Position numbers and translations under genes: made by a program. From Candidatus Solibacter sp. (GTDB lineage Bacteria > Acidobacteriota > Terriglobia > Bryobacterales > Bryobacteraceae), in NCBI GenBank assembly GCA_025361425.1, contig JANYAH010000053.1:54902-118901 (forward strand): DNA of 64,000 nt, in the 5' to 3' direction. Shown here one piece after another: positions 25,156-34,254 of this stretch (the first letter of the stretch is position 1; each line of letters begins with the position of its first letter). The notes below the pieces were generated by a model. That model was given only the letters and a program-made list of their open reading frames with translations. It did no database searches and was not told the DNA's origin.

Positions 25156-26214
25156 ATGAAATCCAGCGTCCGCATCAGCCGAGGCGTAGAAAGCCTCTTC
25201 GGAACCCGCGATGAAAACATCCGGTTGATTGAAGCCGCATTGGGCGTCCAAACCCACCTGCTGGACAACAACCTCGAAATCGAAGGCGAAGTCGAGAGCG
25301 TCACCCGCGCGGCCAACATCCTGGAGGATTACAACACCCTCCTCCGCGAAGGCCACGTCTTCACTAATGGCGACCTGAATAGCTACCTGCGCGTGGTCGC
25401 CAACGATCGCGAGGTGTCCCTTCGCGCCCTGGTGAACAGCGGCAAACAGCGCAATTTCGGCAAGAAGGTGCTCGCGCCGAAGACCGTCAACCAGCGCCGC
25501 TACCTGGAGGCCATTGAGCGCAATGACCTTGTCTTCGGCATCGGCCCCGCCGGTACCGGCAAGACCTACCTGGCCGTCGCCATGGCCATCTCCGCGCTGA
25601 TGAACAAGCAGGTGGCGCGCATCGTCCTGACCCGTCCCGCCGTGGAAGCCGGCGAGCGCCTGGGCTTCCTCCCCGGCACCTTGCAGGAAAAGGTGGACCC
25701 CTACCTGCGCCCCCTTTACGATGCCCTCTACGACATGCTCGATAGCGAGCGCGTCGAGAAACTCCTGGAGCGCAACGTAATCGAAGTCGCGCCCATCGCC
25801 TTCATGCGCGGCCGCACCCTCAGCGATAGCTTCATCATCCTCGACGAGGCCCAGAACTGCACGGTAGAGCAGATGAAGATGGTGCTCACGCGCCAGGGCT
25901 TCAACTCCAAGATGGTGGTCAACGGCGACGTCACGCAGATCGATCTCCCCGCCGGCAAGCGCAGCGGTTTGATCGACGCCACCGAAGTGCTTAGGGGCGT
26001 GGAAGGCCTCAGCTTCGTGCTGTTCGATGACAAGGACGTCGTGCGCCACACCTTGGTGCAGCGCATTGTCAAAGCCTACGAGCGCTACAACGAGGCCATC
26101 GGCGCCGGCCGCCAGCTTACTTTCGCGCTGGCAGGGCTACCGGCGGAGAACGGCAACGGGAGCGGCCAGGTCAAGGTGGAAATTCCGCCCGCCGAGACCG
26201 CCCCGCTGGCTTGA
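25156..26214 (+). CDS. PhoH family ATPase
   Basis: 352 residues from ATG 25156 ([20 protein letters not shown]). A KH-like N-terminal part (about 15-75) precedes the PhoH P-loop domain. Walker A is [19 protein letters not shown] at about 148-166, Walker [12 protein letters not shown] near 245. PhoH/YbeZ proteins are cytoplasmic nucleotide-binding proteins thought to be RNA helicase-like and to work with YbeY in rRNA maturation. ybeY follows immediately here, the same order as in E. coli ybeZ-ybeY-ybeX(corC). A TTG one codon upstream and other upstream frame codons are possible starts; a GGAGG at 25135-25139 is rather far (16 bases). Confidence 0.93.
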   Translation: MKSSVRISRGVESLFGTRDENIRLIEAALGVQTHLLDNNLEIEGEVESVTRAANILEDYNTLLREGHVFTNGDLNSYLRVVANDREVSLRALVNSGKQRNFGKKVLAPKTVNQRRYLEAIERNDLVFGIGPAGTGKTYLAVAMAISALMNKQVARIVLTRPAVEAGERLGFLPGTLQEKVDPYLRPLYDALYDMLDSERVEKLLERNVIEVAPIAFMRGRTLSDSFIILDEAQNCTVEQMKMVLTRQGFNSKMVVNGDVTQIDLPAGKRSGLIDATEVLRGVEGLSFVLFDDKDVVRHTLVQRIVKAYERYNEAIGAGRQLTFALAGLPAENGNGSGQVKVEIPPAETAPLA

Positions 26215-26222
26215 GGCCCGCC

Positions 26223-26696
26223 ATGTCGTCTCCTGAAGGCAGTAGCGTCGCGTTCCGTCGCGTCCCCGCAAGCTTGCGGCGGGCGCCCCTGGAACGCTTC
26301 GCCCGCACCTTACAAAATGAAGTCGCCAAAGGCCGCCCTTTCGACGCCCTCATCACCGGCGACACCGAACTCCGCCGTCTCAATCGCGATTTCCGCGGCA
26401 AAGACTACCCCACCGACGTCCTCTCCTTCCCAACAACGGAGGCTTCAGCCTGCCCACACCCGCTTGCCGGCGCATTCCTGGGCGACATTGCCATCTCCCT
26501 GGGCCGCGCCCGCGCCCAGGCCCGTGAATTCGGCCACACCATTGAGCAGGAAGTCCAAATCCTCATGCTGCACGGCGTGCTCCACCTCTGTGGCCAAGAT
26601 CACGAAACCGATTCCGGAGCCATGGCGCGCGCCGAAAAACGCTGGCGCGCCAAACTCGGCTTGCCCAACGGCCTCATCGAACGGGTGCGGTCATGA
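26223..26696 (+). CDS. ybeY: Endoribonuclease YbeY (rRNA maturation factor)
   Basis: 157 residues. The zinc-binding active site HGVLHLCGQDHETD (HGxxHLxGxDH) is intact near residue 122, and the preceding NRDFRGKDYPTDVLSFP and GDIAISLGRARAQA blocks are typical. YbeY takes part in 16S rRNA 3'-end maturation and ribosome quality control. The ATG at 26223 lies eight bases after the phoH stop; the frame also opens at a TTG (26211) overlapping phoH. Its stop overlaps the CorC-like gene start by four bases (ATGA). Confidence 0.94.
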   Translation: MSSPEGSSVAFRRVPASLRRAPLERFARTLQNEVAKGRPFDALITGDTELRRLNRDFRGKDYPTDVLSFPTTEASACPHPLAGAFLGDIAISLGRARAQAREFGHTIEQEVQILMLHGVLHLCGQDHETDSGAMARAEKRWRAKLGLPNGLIERVRS

Positions 26697-27955
26697 TCCT
26701 GGCAGTCGTCGTCGCCCTGGTTGTCATCATCCCGCTGCTCGCACTGGTCACTTTCGTGCAAGTCCTCTACCTGGAAAGCCTGCGTCTTCGTACCCGTGAC
26801 CTGCCCTCCCTGAAATTCTTCAAGGACACGCTCGAAGACAAAATCGGCATCGCCACCGAGGATGGCGCCGGCGCCTTCTCCCTGATCAAACACACCCTGC
26901 TCTCCGTCCTCGGCATTCTCTACTTCGCCTGGTTCGCGGATGGCGCTCCCTGGCACGCCGCGGTCTTCTGGCAGGCCGTCGTCGCCGTCGTCTTCACCAT
27001 GCTCGCGGTCTCCTTCGCGCTGCCCCAATTACTCTACCGCCGCACCAGCGGCCAGTGGCTCCTGCCGCTGGTCCCGCTGCTCCGCCTCTTCGCTTTGATC
27101 GCGCGCCCCTGCGTTGCCCTGCTCACCTTCTTCCAGTCTCTGATCGATCTCACCGACGATGCCTCGACTGCCGCCGACGAACCCACTTCGGCGGAAAACA
27201 TCGAAGCCCTCATCTCCGCCGGTGCCGAAGAGGGGTTGATCGAGGAGGAAGACCGCGAACTGATGCAGTCCGTCGTCGAGTTCGGCGACAAGGTGGTTCG
27301 CGAAGTCATGACGCCGCGGCCCAATATCGTCGCCATCTCCGCCGGCGCCACGCTGGAGCAACTGCGCCATCTCGTCATCACGGAGCAGTACTCGCGCATT
27401 CCCGTCTATGAGCGGACCATCGATCAGGTGATCGGCTTCATCCATGTCCGCGACATGTTCGAGTTGGAGGACGAAGAGCGCGAGCACGGCACCGTCCGCC
27501 AACTGGTGCGCACCATCCGCCTGGTGCCGGAAACCAAGCCCGTCAGCCTCCTGATGCGCCAGATGCAGCAGCAGAGCAGCCACATGGTGATCGTGGTGGA
27601 TGAGTACGGAAACACCGCCGGTCTGGCCACCATGGAAGATCTGCTAGAGGTCATCATCGGCGAAATCCGCGACGAACATGAGCCCGAAAGCGATGTCACC
27701 GAGGATGGCCTTGGCGGCTTCATCGTCTCCGGAAGCTTCGATCTCGACCGCATCTCAGACCTCGTGGCTGCCTTCCACCGTGAAGAAGATATCGAATCCA
27801 CCACGGTCGGCGGGCTGGTCAGTGAATGGCTGGGGCGCGTGCCCAAGGCAGGCGAAAGCGTGGAGCGCGACGGCGTACGCCTGGAAGTACTGGTCTCTGA
27901 CGGCTTGCGCGTCGGCCAGGTCCGCATCGGTAAGTCCCAAACGGTTGCTCAATGA
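26693..27955 (+). CDS. CorC/HlyC-type CBS-domain membrane protein
   Basis: 420 residues. The N-terminal ~150 residues have about four hydrophobic helices (a divergent CNNM-like membrane part). A cytoplasmic pair of CBS domains follows at about 205-325, beginning VREVMTPRPNIVAISAGATL and including EQYSRIPVYERTIDQVIGF and VVDEYGNTAGLATMEDLLE. A CorC_HlyC C-terminal domain (GGFIVSGSFDLDRISDLV, DGVRLEVLVSDGLRVGQVRIG) ends the protein. Relatives take part in magnesium/cobalt efflux. It overlaps ybeY and era by four bases each, the classical ybeZ-ybeY-corC cluster followed by era. Confidence 0.9.
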   Translation: MILAVVVALVVIIPLLALVTFVQVLYLESLRLRTRDLPSLKFFKDTLEDKIGIATEDGAGAFSLIKHTLLSVLGILYFAWFADGAPWHAAVFWQAVVAVVFTMLAVSFALPQLLYRRTSGQWLLPLVPLLRLFALIARPCVALLTFFQSLIDLTDDASTAADEPTSAENIEALISAGAEEGLIEEEDRELMQSVVEFGDKVVREVMTPRPNIVAISAGATLEQLRHLVITEQYSRIPVYERTIDQVIGFIHVRDMFELEDEEREHGTVRQLVRTIRLVPETKPVSLLMRQMQQQSSHMVIVVDEYGNTAGLATMEDLLEVIIGEIRDEHEPESDVTEDGLGGFIVSGSFDLDRISDLVAAFHREEDIESTTVGGLVSEWLGRVPKAGESVERDGVRLEVLVSDGLRVGQVRIGKSQTVAQ

Positions 27956-28878
27956 ATACAGAATTGAAAACAGAATTTAAGTCCGGGTTCGTCTCCATCA
28001 TCGGCCGGCCCAACGCCGGAAAATCTACCTTGCTGAATGCCCTCGTCGGCCAGAAGGTGGCCATTGTCGCCGATAAGCCGCAGACCACGCGGACGTCCAT
28101 CCAGGGCGTGGTCACTCTGCCCGAAGCGCAGATCGTTTTCATCGATACACCCGGCATCCATCGCGCCAACTCGCAGCTCAACAAGCGCCTGATGGATACC
28201 GTGCGCAACTCGCTCGAGGAACGCGACCTCTTGGTCTTTGTCGCCGACGCCGCGCGCAAGTTCAACGAACAGGACCGCCACGCCATCGACGTGGCCCGGC
28301 GTAACGACACGCCTTGCCTGCTGGCGCTCAACAAGGTGGACCTCATCAAAGACAAGTCGCTCCTGCTGCCGCTCATCGAGCAGTACAAGGCGGTGTACGA
28401 ATTTGCCGACTACGTTCCCGTGTCCAGCGTCAAACCCGGCGGCACCGCTGAATTGCTCAAGGTCATTCTTAAATACCTGCCGGCCGGGCCGCTATATTTT
28501 CCCGAAGACCACGTCACCGACCAGCCCGAGCGTTTTCTGGCCGGCGAACTGATTCGCGAAAAGGTGCTGCGCGCCACCCGCCAGGAAGTGCCGCACTCCG
28601 TGGCCGTCACGGTCGACAAGTGGGAAGACAACCCCAAGATCACCACCATCTACGCCACCATTCACCTGGAGCGCGATGGCCAGAAGGCCATTGTCATCGG
28701 CACCGGCGGCGCCATGCTCAAACAGATCGGCACGCTCGCCCGCCAGGAAATGGAGCGCCTCTTCGGCCTCAAAATCTATCTGGACCTGCACGTTCGCGTG
28801 CAGCCCAACTGGCGCGAGAACCGCAGCTTTCTCAATGCCCTGGACTGGCGTACAATGACCGGAGAAGATGATGCATAA
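27952..28878 (+). CDS. era: GTPase Era
   Basis: 308 residues. G1 GRPNAGKST, G2 region TTRTSIQGV, G3 DTPGIH, G4 NKVD and G5 SSVKPGG are all visible in the first 170 residues, and a KH RNA-binding domain covers about 205-290 (GTGGAMLKQIGTLARQEMER contains the GxxG loop). Era binds the 3' end of 16S rRNA and helps small-subunit assembly, consistent with ybeY upstream. The start ATG overlaps the CorC-like stop (ATGA), and the BON-protein gene begins 11 bases before the era stop. Confidence 0.96.
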   Translation: MNTELKTEFKSGFVSIIGRPNAGKSTLLNALVGQKVAIVADKPQTTRTSIQGVVTLPEAQIVFIDTPGIHRANSQLNKRLMDTVRNSLEERDLLVFVADAARKFNEQDRHAIDVARRNDTPCLLALNKVDLIKDKSLLLPLIEQYKAVYEFADYVPVSSVKPGGTAELLKVILKYLPAGPLYFPEDHVTDQPERFLAGELIREKVLRATRQEVPHSVAVTVDKWEDNPKITTIYATIHLERDGQKAIVIGTGGAMLKQIGTLARQEMERLFGLKIYLDLHVRVQPNWRENRSFLNALDWRTMTGEDDA

Positions 28879-29173
28879 ACTTTTGGCCGCTTTCCTCGCA
28901 CTATTCCTGTTGCAGGCTGTTTGCCTGGCAAAGGATCCTCCGCAGATGACGGACGACACCATTAACGACGCGGTGCGCGTCAAGCTCGCCGGCGACCAGA
29001 TTGTCGGCGTCCTCTCCTTGCAGGTGACCGTGAAGCAGGGCGTGGTGACGCTCGCCGGTTCCGTCGATCAGAAAAGCCTGAAATCCAGAGCGGAGAAGGT
29101 CGCCAAGAAGGTCAAGGGCGTCAAGCAGGTGGTCAACAACATCGAGATCAAGACGCGAACCTCGGGAAAATGA
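28868..29173 (+). CDS. Exported BON-domain protein
   Basis: 101 residues: a signal peptide (MMHKLLAAFLALFLLQAVCLA) then a single BON domain with TDDTINDAVRVKLAGDQIVG, VTLAGSVDQKSLKSRAEKVA and GVKQVVNNIEI, the usual repeated alpha/beta pattern. BON domains bind phospholipids or support osmotic-shock and envelope proteins, here in the periplasm. It overlaps the end of era by 11 bases and the SMP-30 gene by four, so it is part of the same transcript. The cysteine at residue 18 is within the hydrophobic core and not a clear lipobox. Confidence 0.9.
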   Translation: MMHKLLAAFLALFLLQAVCLAKDPPQMTDDTINDAVRVKLAGDQIVGVLSLQVTVKQGVVTLAGSVDQKSLKSRAEKVAKKVKGVKQVVNNIEIKTRTSGK

Positions 29174-30033
29174 CCGGCGCCGTCCGACTTTCCCTGGTCG
29201 CTCTCCCACTCGCGCTGCTGGCCCTCGCCCAGGGTTTCGGAGAGTTGAAATTCCAACGCCTGGCGCTAGGTTACCGCTTCACCGAAGGGCCGGCATGGTC
29301 CAAGGAAGGTGCCTATCTAGTCTTCAGCGACACTCCCAGCGACCGCCTCCTGAAATGGGTGCCGGGCCACGACGTCACCGTCTACCGCACCGATGCCCAC
29401 GGTCCAGCCGGTAATGCCTTCGATGCTCAGGGCCGCCTCTACACCTGCGAAACTCGCACCCGGCGCGTTACCCGCACCGATAAGAACGGCAAAATCGCCG
29501 TGCTGGCCGATTCATGGGAAGGCAAGCGCCTGAACGCTCCGTCGCAGATCGTGGTCGCCAGGAACGGACACGTCTACTTCACCGATCCCGCCTTCGGCGA
29601 GCAAAGCGACCATCGCGAGCTCGATTTCCACGGCGTTTACCACATTCCGCCGAGAGGCCCGATCACGCTGGTGGCCAAATCCGCCGGCCGCCCGCGAGGC
29701 ATCGCCCTTTCGCCCAACGGACGCACCCTCTACGTTTCCAACGCCGACGAGCACAACATCCGCGCCTGGGAGATCGACCGCAACGGCGAAGCTTCTGGCG
29801 AGCGCGTGCTGACCGCCAAAATCGACGGCGTCCCCGGTGGCATCACGGTGGATGACAAGGGCAATCTGTGGGTGGCCGCCAAAGGAGTTGCGGTCTACAG
29901 CCCCGAAGGCAAGCGCATCCACTTCATAGAGATGCACGATTTGGTCTCCATGACTTTCGGAGAAGCCGACATGAAGACCCTGTTCCTCACCGCGCGCGCC
30001 GCGGTCTTCCGGGCGCGTCCGGATATCGAATGA
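29170..30033 (+). CDS. Exported SMP-30/gluconolactonase-like beta-propeller protein
   Basis: 287 residues with an N-terminal signal peptide (cleavage near residue 20-22). The six-bladed propeller pattern of the SMP-30/LRE family is clear: YRFTEGPAWSKEGAYLVFSD, PAGNAFDAQGRLYTCETRTRR, LNAPSQIVVARNGHVYFTDP (with the metal-binding N and D), and RPRGIALSPNGRTLYVSNAD. Family members are Ca/Zn-dependent lactonases. Export suggests action on a periplasmic sugar lactone. It overlaps the BON gene and the NUDIX gene by four bases each. Confidence 0.92.
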   Translation: MTGAVRLSLVALPLALLALAQGFGELKFQRLALGYRFTEGPAWSKEGAYLVFSDTPSDRLLKWVPGHDVTVYRTDAHGPAGNAFDAQGRLYTCETRTRRVTRTDKNGKIAVLADSWEGKRLNAPSQIVVARNGHVYFTDPAFGEQSDHRELDFHGVYHIPPRGPITLVAKSAGRPRGIALSPNGRTLYVSNADEHNIRAWEIDRNGEASGERVLTAKIDGVPGGITVDDKGNLWVAAKGVAVYSPEGKRIHFIEMHDLVSMTFGEADMKTLFLTARAAVFRARPDIE

Positions 30034-30473
30034 CCGACGACCGCCGCTACCCCCAGCGCCCAATTATCGCAGTGGGCGCGCTGATCTTCGACCGCGGGCG
30101 CATCCTCATGGCCCAGCGCGGCAAGCAGCCGCTTAAAGGCTTGTGGTCGCTCCCCGGCGGCGCCCTCGAGGTCGGCGAGAGCCTCGATTTTGCCGTCCGC
30201 CGTGAAGTCCGCGAAGAGACCGGCCTCGCAATCGAGCCTCTCGGTGTCTTCGAAATCTTCGAGCGCCTCATGCGCGACCAAGCCGGCGCGGTCGAGTATC
30301 ACTACGTCCTCATCGACTATATCTGCCGCGTCACCGGCGGCACGCTGTGCGCCGGAGATGACGTCTGCCGCGTCGAATGGGTGAAGCCGGAGGGATTGCA
30401 GAACCTCGAAATCACCGAAGGCACGCTCAGCGTGATTGAAAAAGCCTTCCGCAAACGTCGAAGATATAAGTAG
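30030..30473 (+). CDS. NUDIX hydrolase
   Basis: 147 residues from the ATG overlapping the SMP-30 stop. The Nudix box is complete (GALEVGESLDFAVRREVREE then TGL), near residues 40-62, preceded by KGLWSLPGG. It hydrolyses a nucleoside diphosphate linked to another moiety in the cytoplasm. IIAVGALIFDRGRILMAQRG and KQPLKGLWSLPGG suggest an ADP-ribose/ADP-sugar pyrophosphatase or MutT-like enzyme; the substrate cannot be fixed. It ends the era-led overlap chain. Confidence 0.93.
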   Translation: MTDDRRYPQRPIIAVGALIFDRGRILMAQRGKQPLKGLWSLPGGALEVGESLDFAVRREVREETGLAIEPLGVFEIFERLMRDQAGAVEYHYVLIDYICRVTGGTLCAGDDVCRVEWVKPEGLQNLEITEGTLSVIEKAFRKRRRYK

Positions 30474-30533
30474 CCGCCCGTGAAGCAAAGAAAAAATCAA
30501 CGCCGATTCACGCCCATGAAGACACATGCCCTA

Positions 30534-30552
30534 TCTGCGTTCATCGGCGGCC
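30534..30552 (+). repeat. 19-bp dispersed repeat, copy 1
   Basis: TCTGCGTTCATCGGCGGCC, identical to bases 44924-44942 in another intergenic spacer. It lies in the 180-base gap before mutS2. Confidence 0.7.
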
Positions 30553-30664
30553 CGTATTCACGGCTTCTACCGCCCCAGACTCCCACCAGAGCCGCCACCG
30601 GGCTACCCTCTGCGTCGGGAGCGTTCCCCTCGGGCGAATACCTATTTTCGAGGAAGTGGTCATC

Positions 30665-33073
30665 TTGAAGACAAGCGCTGAAGTCCTGGAATTCGAGGCC
30701 CTGCGGCAACTGCTGGGCCGCTACGTCGCGAGCCCCCTGGGCAAGCGCGAACTGGAAAAGGTGCGCCCCATCGCCGACCGCGCCCAACTCGACACCGCGC
30801 TCGCCGAAGTCGGCGAGGCCATTCAATACCTGCACGCCGCCCTCCACCCGCAAGCTGCCGGGCGCGGCGCCGCGCTGCGCATCGAGTTTGGCGGCATCCC
30901 CGACGTGGAACCCGCCGTACACAAACTGCACATCGAAGGCGCGGGGTTAGAGCCCAAGGAGATCTTCGAGCTGTTCACCCTGCTCGATCTTGCCGCCGAC
31001 GCCAAGTCGCACTTGGCCGCCGCCGCCGAGCGCTTTCCGCTTCTGGGACGCCGCGCCGCAACCATCGGCGAGTTTCGCGCCCTGCTGCGCGAACTGGATG
31101 GCAAGATCCTGCCCGATGGCAGCGTGGCCGACCATGCCAGCGTCGCCCTCGGGCGCCTGCGCCGCGACATCGAACGCCAGAAAAAGTCCATCCATGAGTC
31201 GCTGGAGCGGTTCCTCCGCGCCCATCGCGAGGAAGGCGTGCTCCAGGAGGAGTTCGTCACCATCCGCAATGAGCGCTTCGTCGTCCCCGTCATCGCCGGA
31301 CAGCGCCGTAAGATCGATGGCGTGATTCATGCCGCCAGTTCCAGCGGCCATACGCTCTTTGTCGAGCCTCTGGAGACCATCGACCTCAACAACGAGCTGG
31401 TGCGCCTCACCGAGGAGGAGATGCGCGAGGTCTACCGCGTCCTGCTCGAGATGACCAACCGCCTGCGCGCCTACGGCGATTCCATCCGTCAGACTCTCGT
31501 CACCATGGCCGAGCTGGAGTTGATCTTCGGCAAGGCGCGTTTCGCCAACGATTTCGATTGCGCCATCCCGCGCTTCGGCGAGCGCCTCTACCTCAAGGAC
31601 GCGCGCCACCCCCTGCTCGCCGACGTGCTGCGCCGCCGCCGCAAAACCACCGTTCCAATCTCGCTCGAACTCACCCGCGAGCGCCGCACGCTGCTGATCT
31701 CCGGCCCCAACACCGGCGGCAAGACGGTGACCCTGAAAACCGTTGGATTGCTCAGCCTGATGGCGCACGCCGGCCTCCCCGTGCCCGCCGCGGAGGCCGA
31801 GTTCCCGCTCTTCGGCGCGGTGCTGGCCGATATCGGCGACTACCAATCCATCCAGGAAAACCTCAGCACGTTTTCCGCGCACGTCTCCAACATTCGCGAG
31901 ATGGCCCTCGACGTCACGCCGAATTCCCTGGTCCTGCTCGACGAACTCGGCGCCGCTACGGACCCCGAAGAGGGTGGCGCGCTCGGCGTCGCCCTGGTGG
32001 AGCACTTCCGCGCCGCCGGAGCGTTCACTCTGGTCTCCACTCACCTGATGGCGCTCAAAATTTACGGCGCGGCCACCGCTGGCGTGGTCAACGGCTCCAT
32101 GGGTTTCGACGAAGAAACCTTTGAGCCCACTTATCACTTGCAACTGGGCCTGCCCGGCAAATCGGCCGGCCTCGAAATCGCCACCCGCCTCGGCATGCCC
32201 GAGGACATTATGCGCCGCGCGCGGCTCTCCATGAGCGACCGCGAGCGCGACGTCACCCGCTTCCTCAGCGAACTGCACCACCGCATTGAAGAGACGCAGG
32301 CTCTAGAGACCAGCCTGCGCGAGAAAATCATCGAACTCGACCGCCGCGAGAAGGAAATCGCCCACCAGTGGGAGAAGCGCGAAACCGCCAAGATTAAGGA
32401 GCTGGAGCGCCGCACCGATGAGGCGCTGGCCAAATTCGAGGAGCAGGCGCAGAGTGCCATCGGCAAGATCGTGCAGGGCGGCGACCGGCGCAAGGCCGAT
32501 CAGGACGCGCAGCGCCGCGTCTCCAAAGCCAAGCGCGAACTGCGCGAAGATTTCCAGACCACCGTGCTCTCTACTCAGGACGATTCGCGCCAGGACCGCA
32601 TACAGCCGCTGCGCATCGAAGAGGGCGCCCGCGTGCGCGTGAAGGACTTCCGCGACCCCGCGCGCGTGCGCCGCATTCTGGGCAACGGCCGCTTCGAAGT
32701 GGAAGTCGGTTTCATGAAGATGCAGATTTCCCTCGACGACGTGATTGAGGTACTGCCCGAAGGCGGAGGCGGGGCAGGGAAGTTGCCTAAGAACGTGAGC
32801 TACAAGCCGGCGCCGGAATTAGCGCCGGTCCACCAGGAAATCAACGTGATCGGGCAGCGCGCCGAAGAGGCGCGCGACGCCATCGATGAATTCCTGGACC
32901 GTGCCGTGATGGCCACCGCCAGCCGCGTGCGCATCGTGCACGGCCACGGCATGGGCGTGCTGAAACGGATGGTCGCCGAGATGTTGGGTAAGCATCCCCA
33001 CGTGGCGCGCTTCTATCCGGCGCCGCAACAGGAAGGCGGCGCCGGCGCTACCATCGCCGAACTGCGGGATTAA
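30665..33073 (+). CDS. mutS2: Endonuclease/ATPase MutS2
   Basis: About 802 residues. MutS2 lacks the mismatch-recognition domain; it has clamp/lever helices (to ~300), an ABC-type ATPase with Walker A GPNTGGKTVTLKT near residue 342, Walker B SLVLLDELGAATDPEEGGAL, a long coiled coil (about 505-640, ending KSKRELREDFQ-like helices) and a C-terminal Smr nuclease domain (VRIVHGHGMGVLKRMVAEML). It acts on recombination intermediates and, in Bacillus, on collided ribosomes. The frame opens at GTG 30656, but TTG at 30665 (MKTSAEVLEF) has AGGA ten bases upstream and is preferred. Confidence 0.94.
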   Translation: MKTSAEVLEFEALRQLLGRYVASPLGKRELEKVRPIADRAQLDTALAEVGEAIQYLHAALHPQAAGRGAALRIEFGGIPDVEPAVHKLHIEGAGLEPKEIFELFTLLDLAADAKSHLAAAAERFPLLGRRAATIGEFRALLRELDGKILPDGSVADHASVALGRLRRDIERQKKSIHESLERFLRAHREEGVLQEEFVTIRNERFVVPVIAGQRRKIDGVIHAASSSGHTLFVEPLETIDLNNELVRLTEEEMREVYRVLLEMTNRLRAYGDSIRQTLVTMAELELIFGKARFANDFDCAIPRFGERLYLKDARHPLLADVLRRRRKTTVPISLELTRERRTLLISGPNTGGKTVTLKTVGLLSLMAHAGLPVPAAEAEFPLFGAVLADIGDYQSIQENLSTFSAHVSNIREMALDVTPNSLVLLDELGAATDPEEGGALGVALVEHFRAAGAFTLVSTHLMALKIYGAATAGVVNGSMGFDEETFEPTYHLQLGLPGKSAGLEIATRLGMPEDIMRRARLSMSDRERDVTRFLSELHHRIEETQALETSLREKIIELDRREKEIAHQWEKRETAKIKELERRTDEALAKFEEQAQSAIGKIVQGGDRRKADQDAQRRVSKAKRELREDFQTTVLSTQDDSRQDRIQPLRIEEGARVRVKDFRDPARVRRILGNGRFEVEVGFMKMQISLDDVIEVLPEGGGGAGKLPKNVSYKPAPELAPVHQEINVIGQRAEEARDAIDEFLDRAVMATASRVRIVHGHGMGVLKRMVAEMLGKHPHVARFYPAPQQEGGAGATIAELRD

Positions 33074-33129
33074 CATAAGGACCCCGCCCCGCCATTCGCT
33101 CCGCGGAGGTAGGATAATCGCAAACAGCT

Positions 33130-33603
33130 ATGCCAATCCGCAGTCTTGCCCTATGCTTCGCCGCCGTCTTCGCCGCCACCGCGCAAAATTATACCGGACC
33201 CCGGCCGCCCCAAACCGATCTGCCCTACCTCAAGCACGCCGAAAACCTCCTGCCCACCGAGGTCCTGGAGGCCAAAGAGGAGAAAGGCAAGAAGGACGAC
33301 CTCACCTACGTCATCGCCGGAGCGGCCTCCAGCGCCAGAACCCCGCTGGCCTCGCCGATCTTCCTAATGCAAACCGATAAGCTGGTGGCCGCCAAGCTGG
33401 CGCTCTACAAGCTGGAATTGAGAAACGGCCGCCGCGAGATCACCTTCTCTCCCAAGAAGCCGCCCAAAACCATCCGCGTTGAGCTCACCCATCTGAACAC
33501 CGACAATCTCTACCGCCTGGAAGTGGACGAAAGTCTGGAGCCCGGCGAGTATGCGCTCAGCGCCGAGGGCTCCAACCAGGTCTTCTGCTTCCAGGTGTAT
33601 TGA
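33130..33603 (+). CDS. Exported protein of unknown function
   Basis: 157 residues with a signal peptide (MPIRSLALCFAAVFAATAQ). The mature part starts with a Pro-rich stretch, then has KHAENLLPTEVLEAKEEKGKK and a C-terminal beta-sandwich-like pattern (FLMQTDKLVAAKLALYKLEL, YRLEVDESLEPGEYALSAEG). No catalytic motif is seen and I do not recognise the family. It follows mutS2 by 56 bases and precedes the rpsO promoter, so it is either a mutS2 co-transcript or an independent gene. Likely periplasmic. Confidence 0.75.
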   Translation: MPIRSLALCFAAVFAATAQNYTGPRPPQTDLPYLKHAENLLPTEVLEAKEEKGKKDDLTYVIAGAASSARTPLASPIFLMQTDKLVAAKLALYKLELRNGRREITFSPKKPPKTIRVELTHLNTDNLYRLEVDESLEPGEYALSAEGSNQVFCFQVY

Positions 33604-33635
33604 CGGCGCGGGTGCCTTTTCAGCCCGCAGGCACT

Positions 33636-33664
33636 TTGCCTGCGCCTGCCGCTTTCTGTATACT
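33636..33664 (+). promoter_or_regulatory. Sigma-70-type promoter of rpsO-pnp
   Basis: TTGCCT (33636-33641), 17-base spacer, TATACT (33659-33664). It gives a leader of about 100 bases before rpsO, long enough to hold an S15 autoregulatory structure. The AAGGAG at 33751-33756 lies rather far (about 14 bases) from the ATG. Confidence 0.6.
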
Positions 33665-33770
33665 TAAAATTCGCTCGTTGGACGTCCGCCCCATGGCATC
33701 TTGCGCCTGTGGTATTCTGGTGGACGTACCAAAACGAGATTAAGAGAAGACAAGGAGCATTACCCCTAGA

Positions 33771-34040
33771 ATGGCACTGGCGATTGAAACAAAGCAGCAG
33801 GTTCTCACTGGGAACCAGCTCCACAAAACCGACACCGGGTCGCCAGAAGTACAGATTGCCCTGTTGAGCACTCGAATCACGATGCTTACGGAGCATTTCA
33901 AGACGCACAAAAAGGATCATGGCTCCCGCAAAGGGTTGTTGACCCTGGTTGCCAAGTGTCGCCGGCTTCTGACTTACCTGCGAGATACGGGCCCAGAGCG
34001 CTACAAAGCTGTTCTTTTGAAGCTGGGCATCCGCCGCTAG
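33771..34040 (+). CDS. rpsO: 30S ribosomal protein S15
   Basis: 89 residues, the exact usual length. [35 protein letters not shown] and [14 protein letters not shown] are the family blocks. S15 binds 16S rRNA early in small-subunit assembly. As in E. coli it is followed by pnp, with a hairpin between them. A long leader upstream may carry an S15-binding control site. Confidence 0.97.
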   Translation: MALAIETKQQVLTGNQLHKTDTGSPEVQIALLSTRITMLTEHFKTHKKDHGSRKGLLTLVAKCRRLLTYLRDTGPERYKAVLLKLGIRR

Positions 34041-34066
34041 TCCCATTCGCGGAAACCGTCCGTTCC

Positions 34067-34103
34067 ATAGGTATGGGGCGGATGCTTCCGTTTCCATACC
34101 TAT
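34067..34103 (+). repeat. rpsO-pnp intergenic hairpin
   Basis: Perfect 10-bp inverted repeat ATAGGTATGG (34067-34076) / CCATACCTAT (34094-34103) with a 17-base loop. No T-run follows, so it is not a simple terminator. In E. coli the equivalent spacer forms a stem cut by RNase III that lets PNPase control its own mRNA; the position here is the same. Confidence 0.7.
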
Positions 34104-34254
34104 TTGGTCCGAACGGGTGCCGGGCGCGTTGCCCGGTATCCGTTGCGGATTATCCACCCTGTCAACTCCACTCTCAAACGGTTCCTTAGATGGAAACCGA
34201 CTTTACGATTTACCGGAACTGGTTTCCGGCAGAGTGTTGGAGGTTTAAGAAAGA

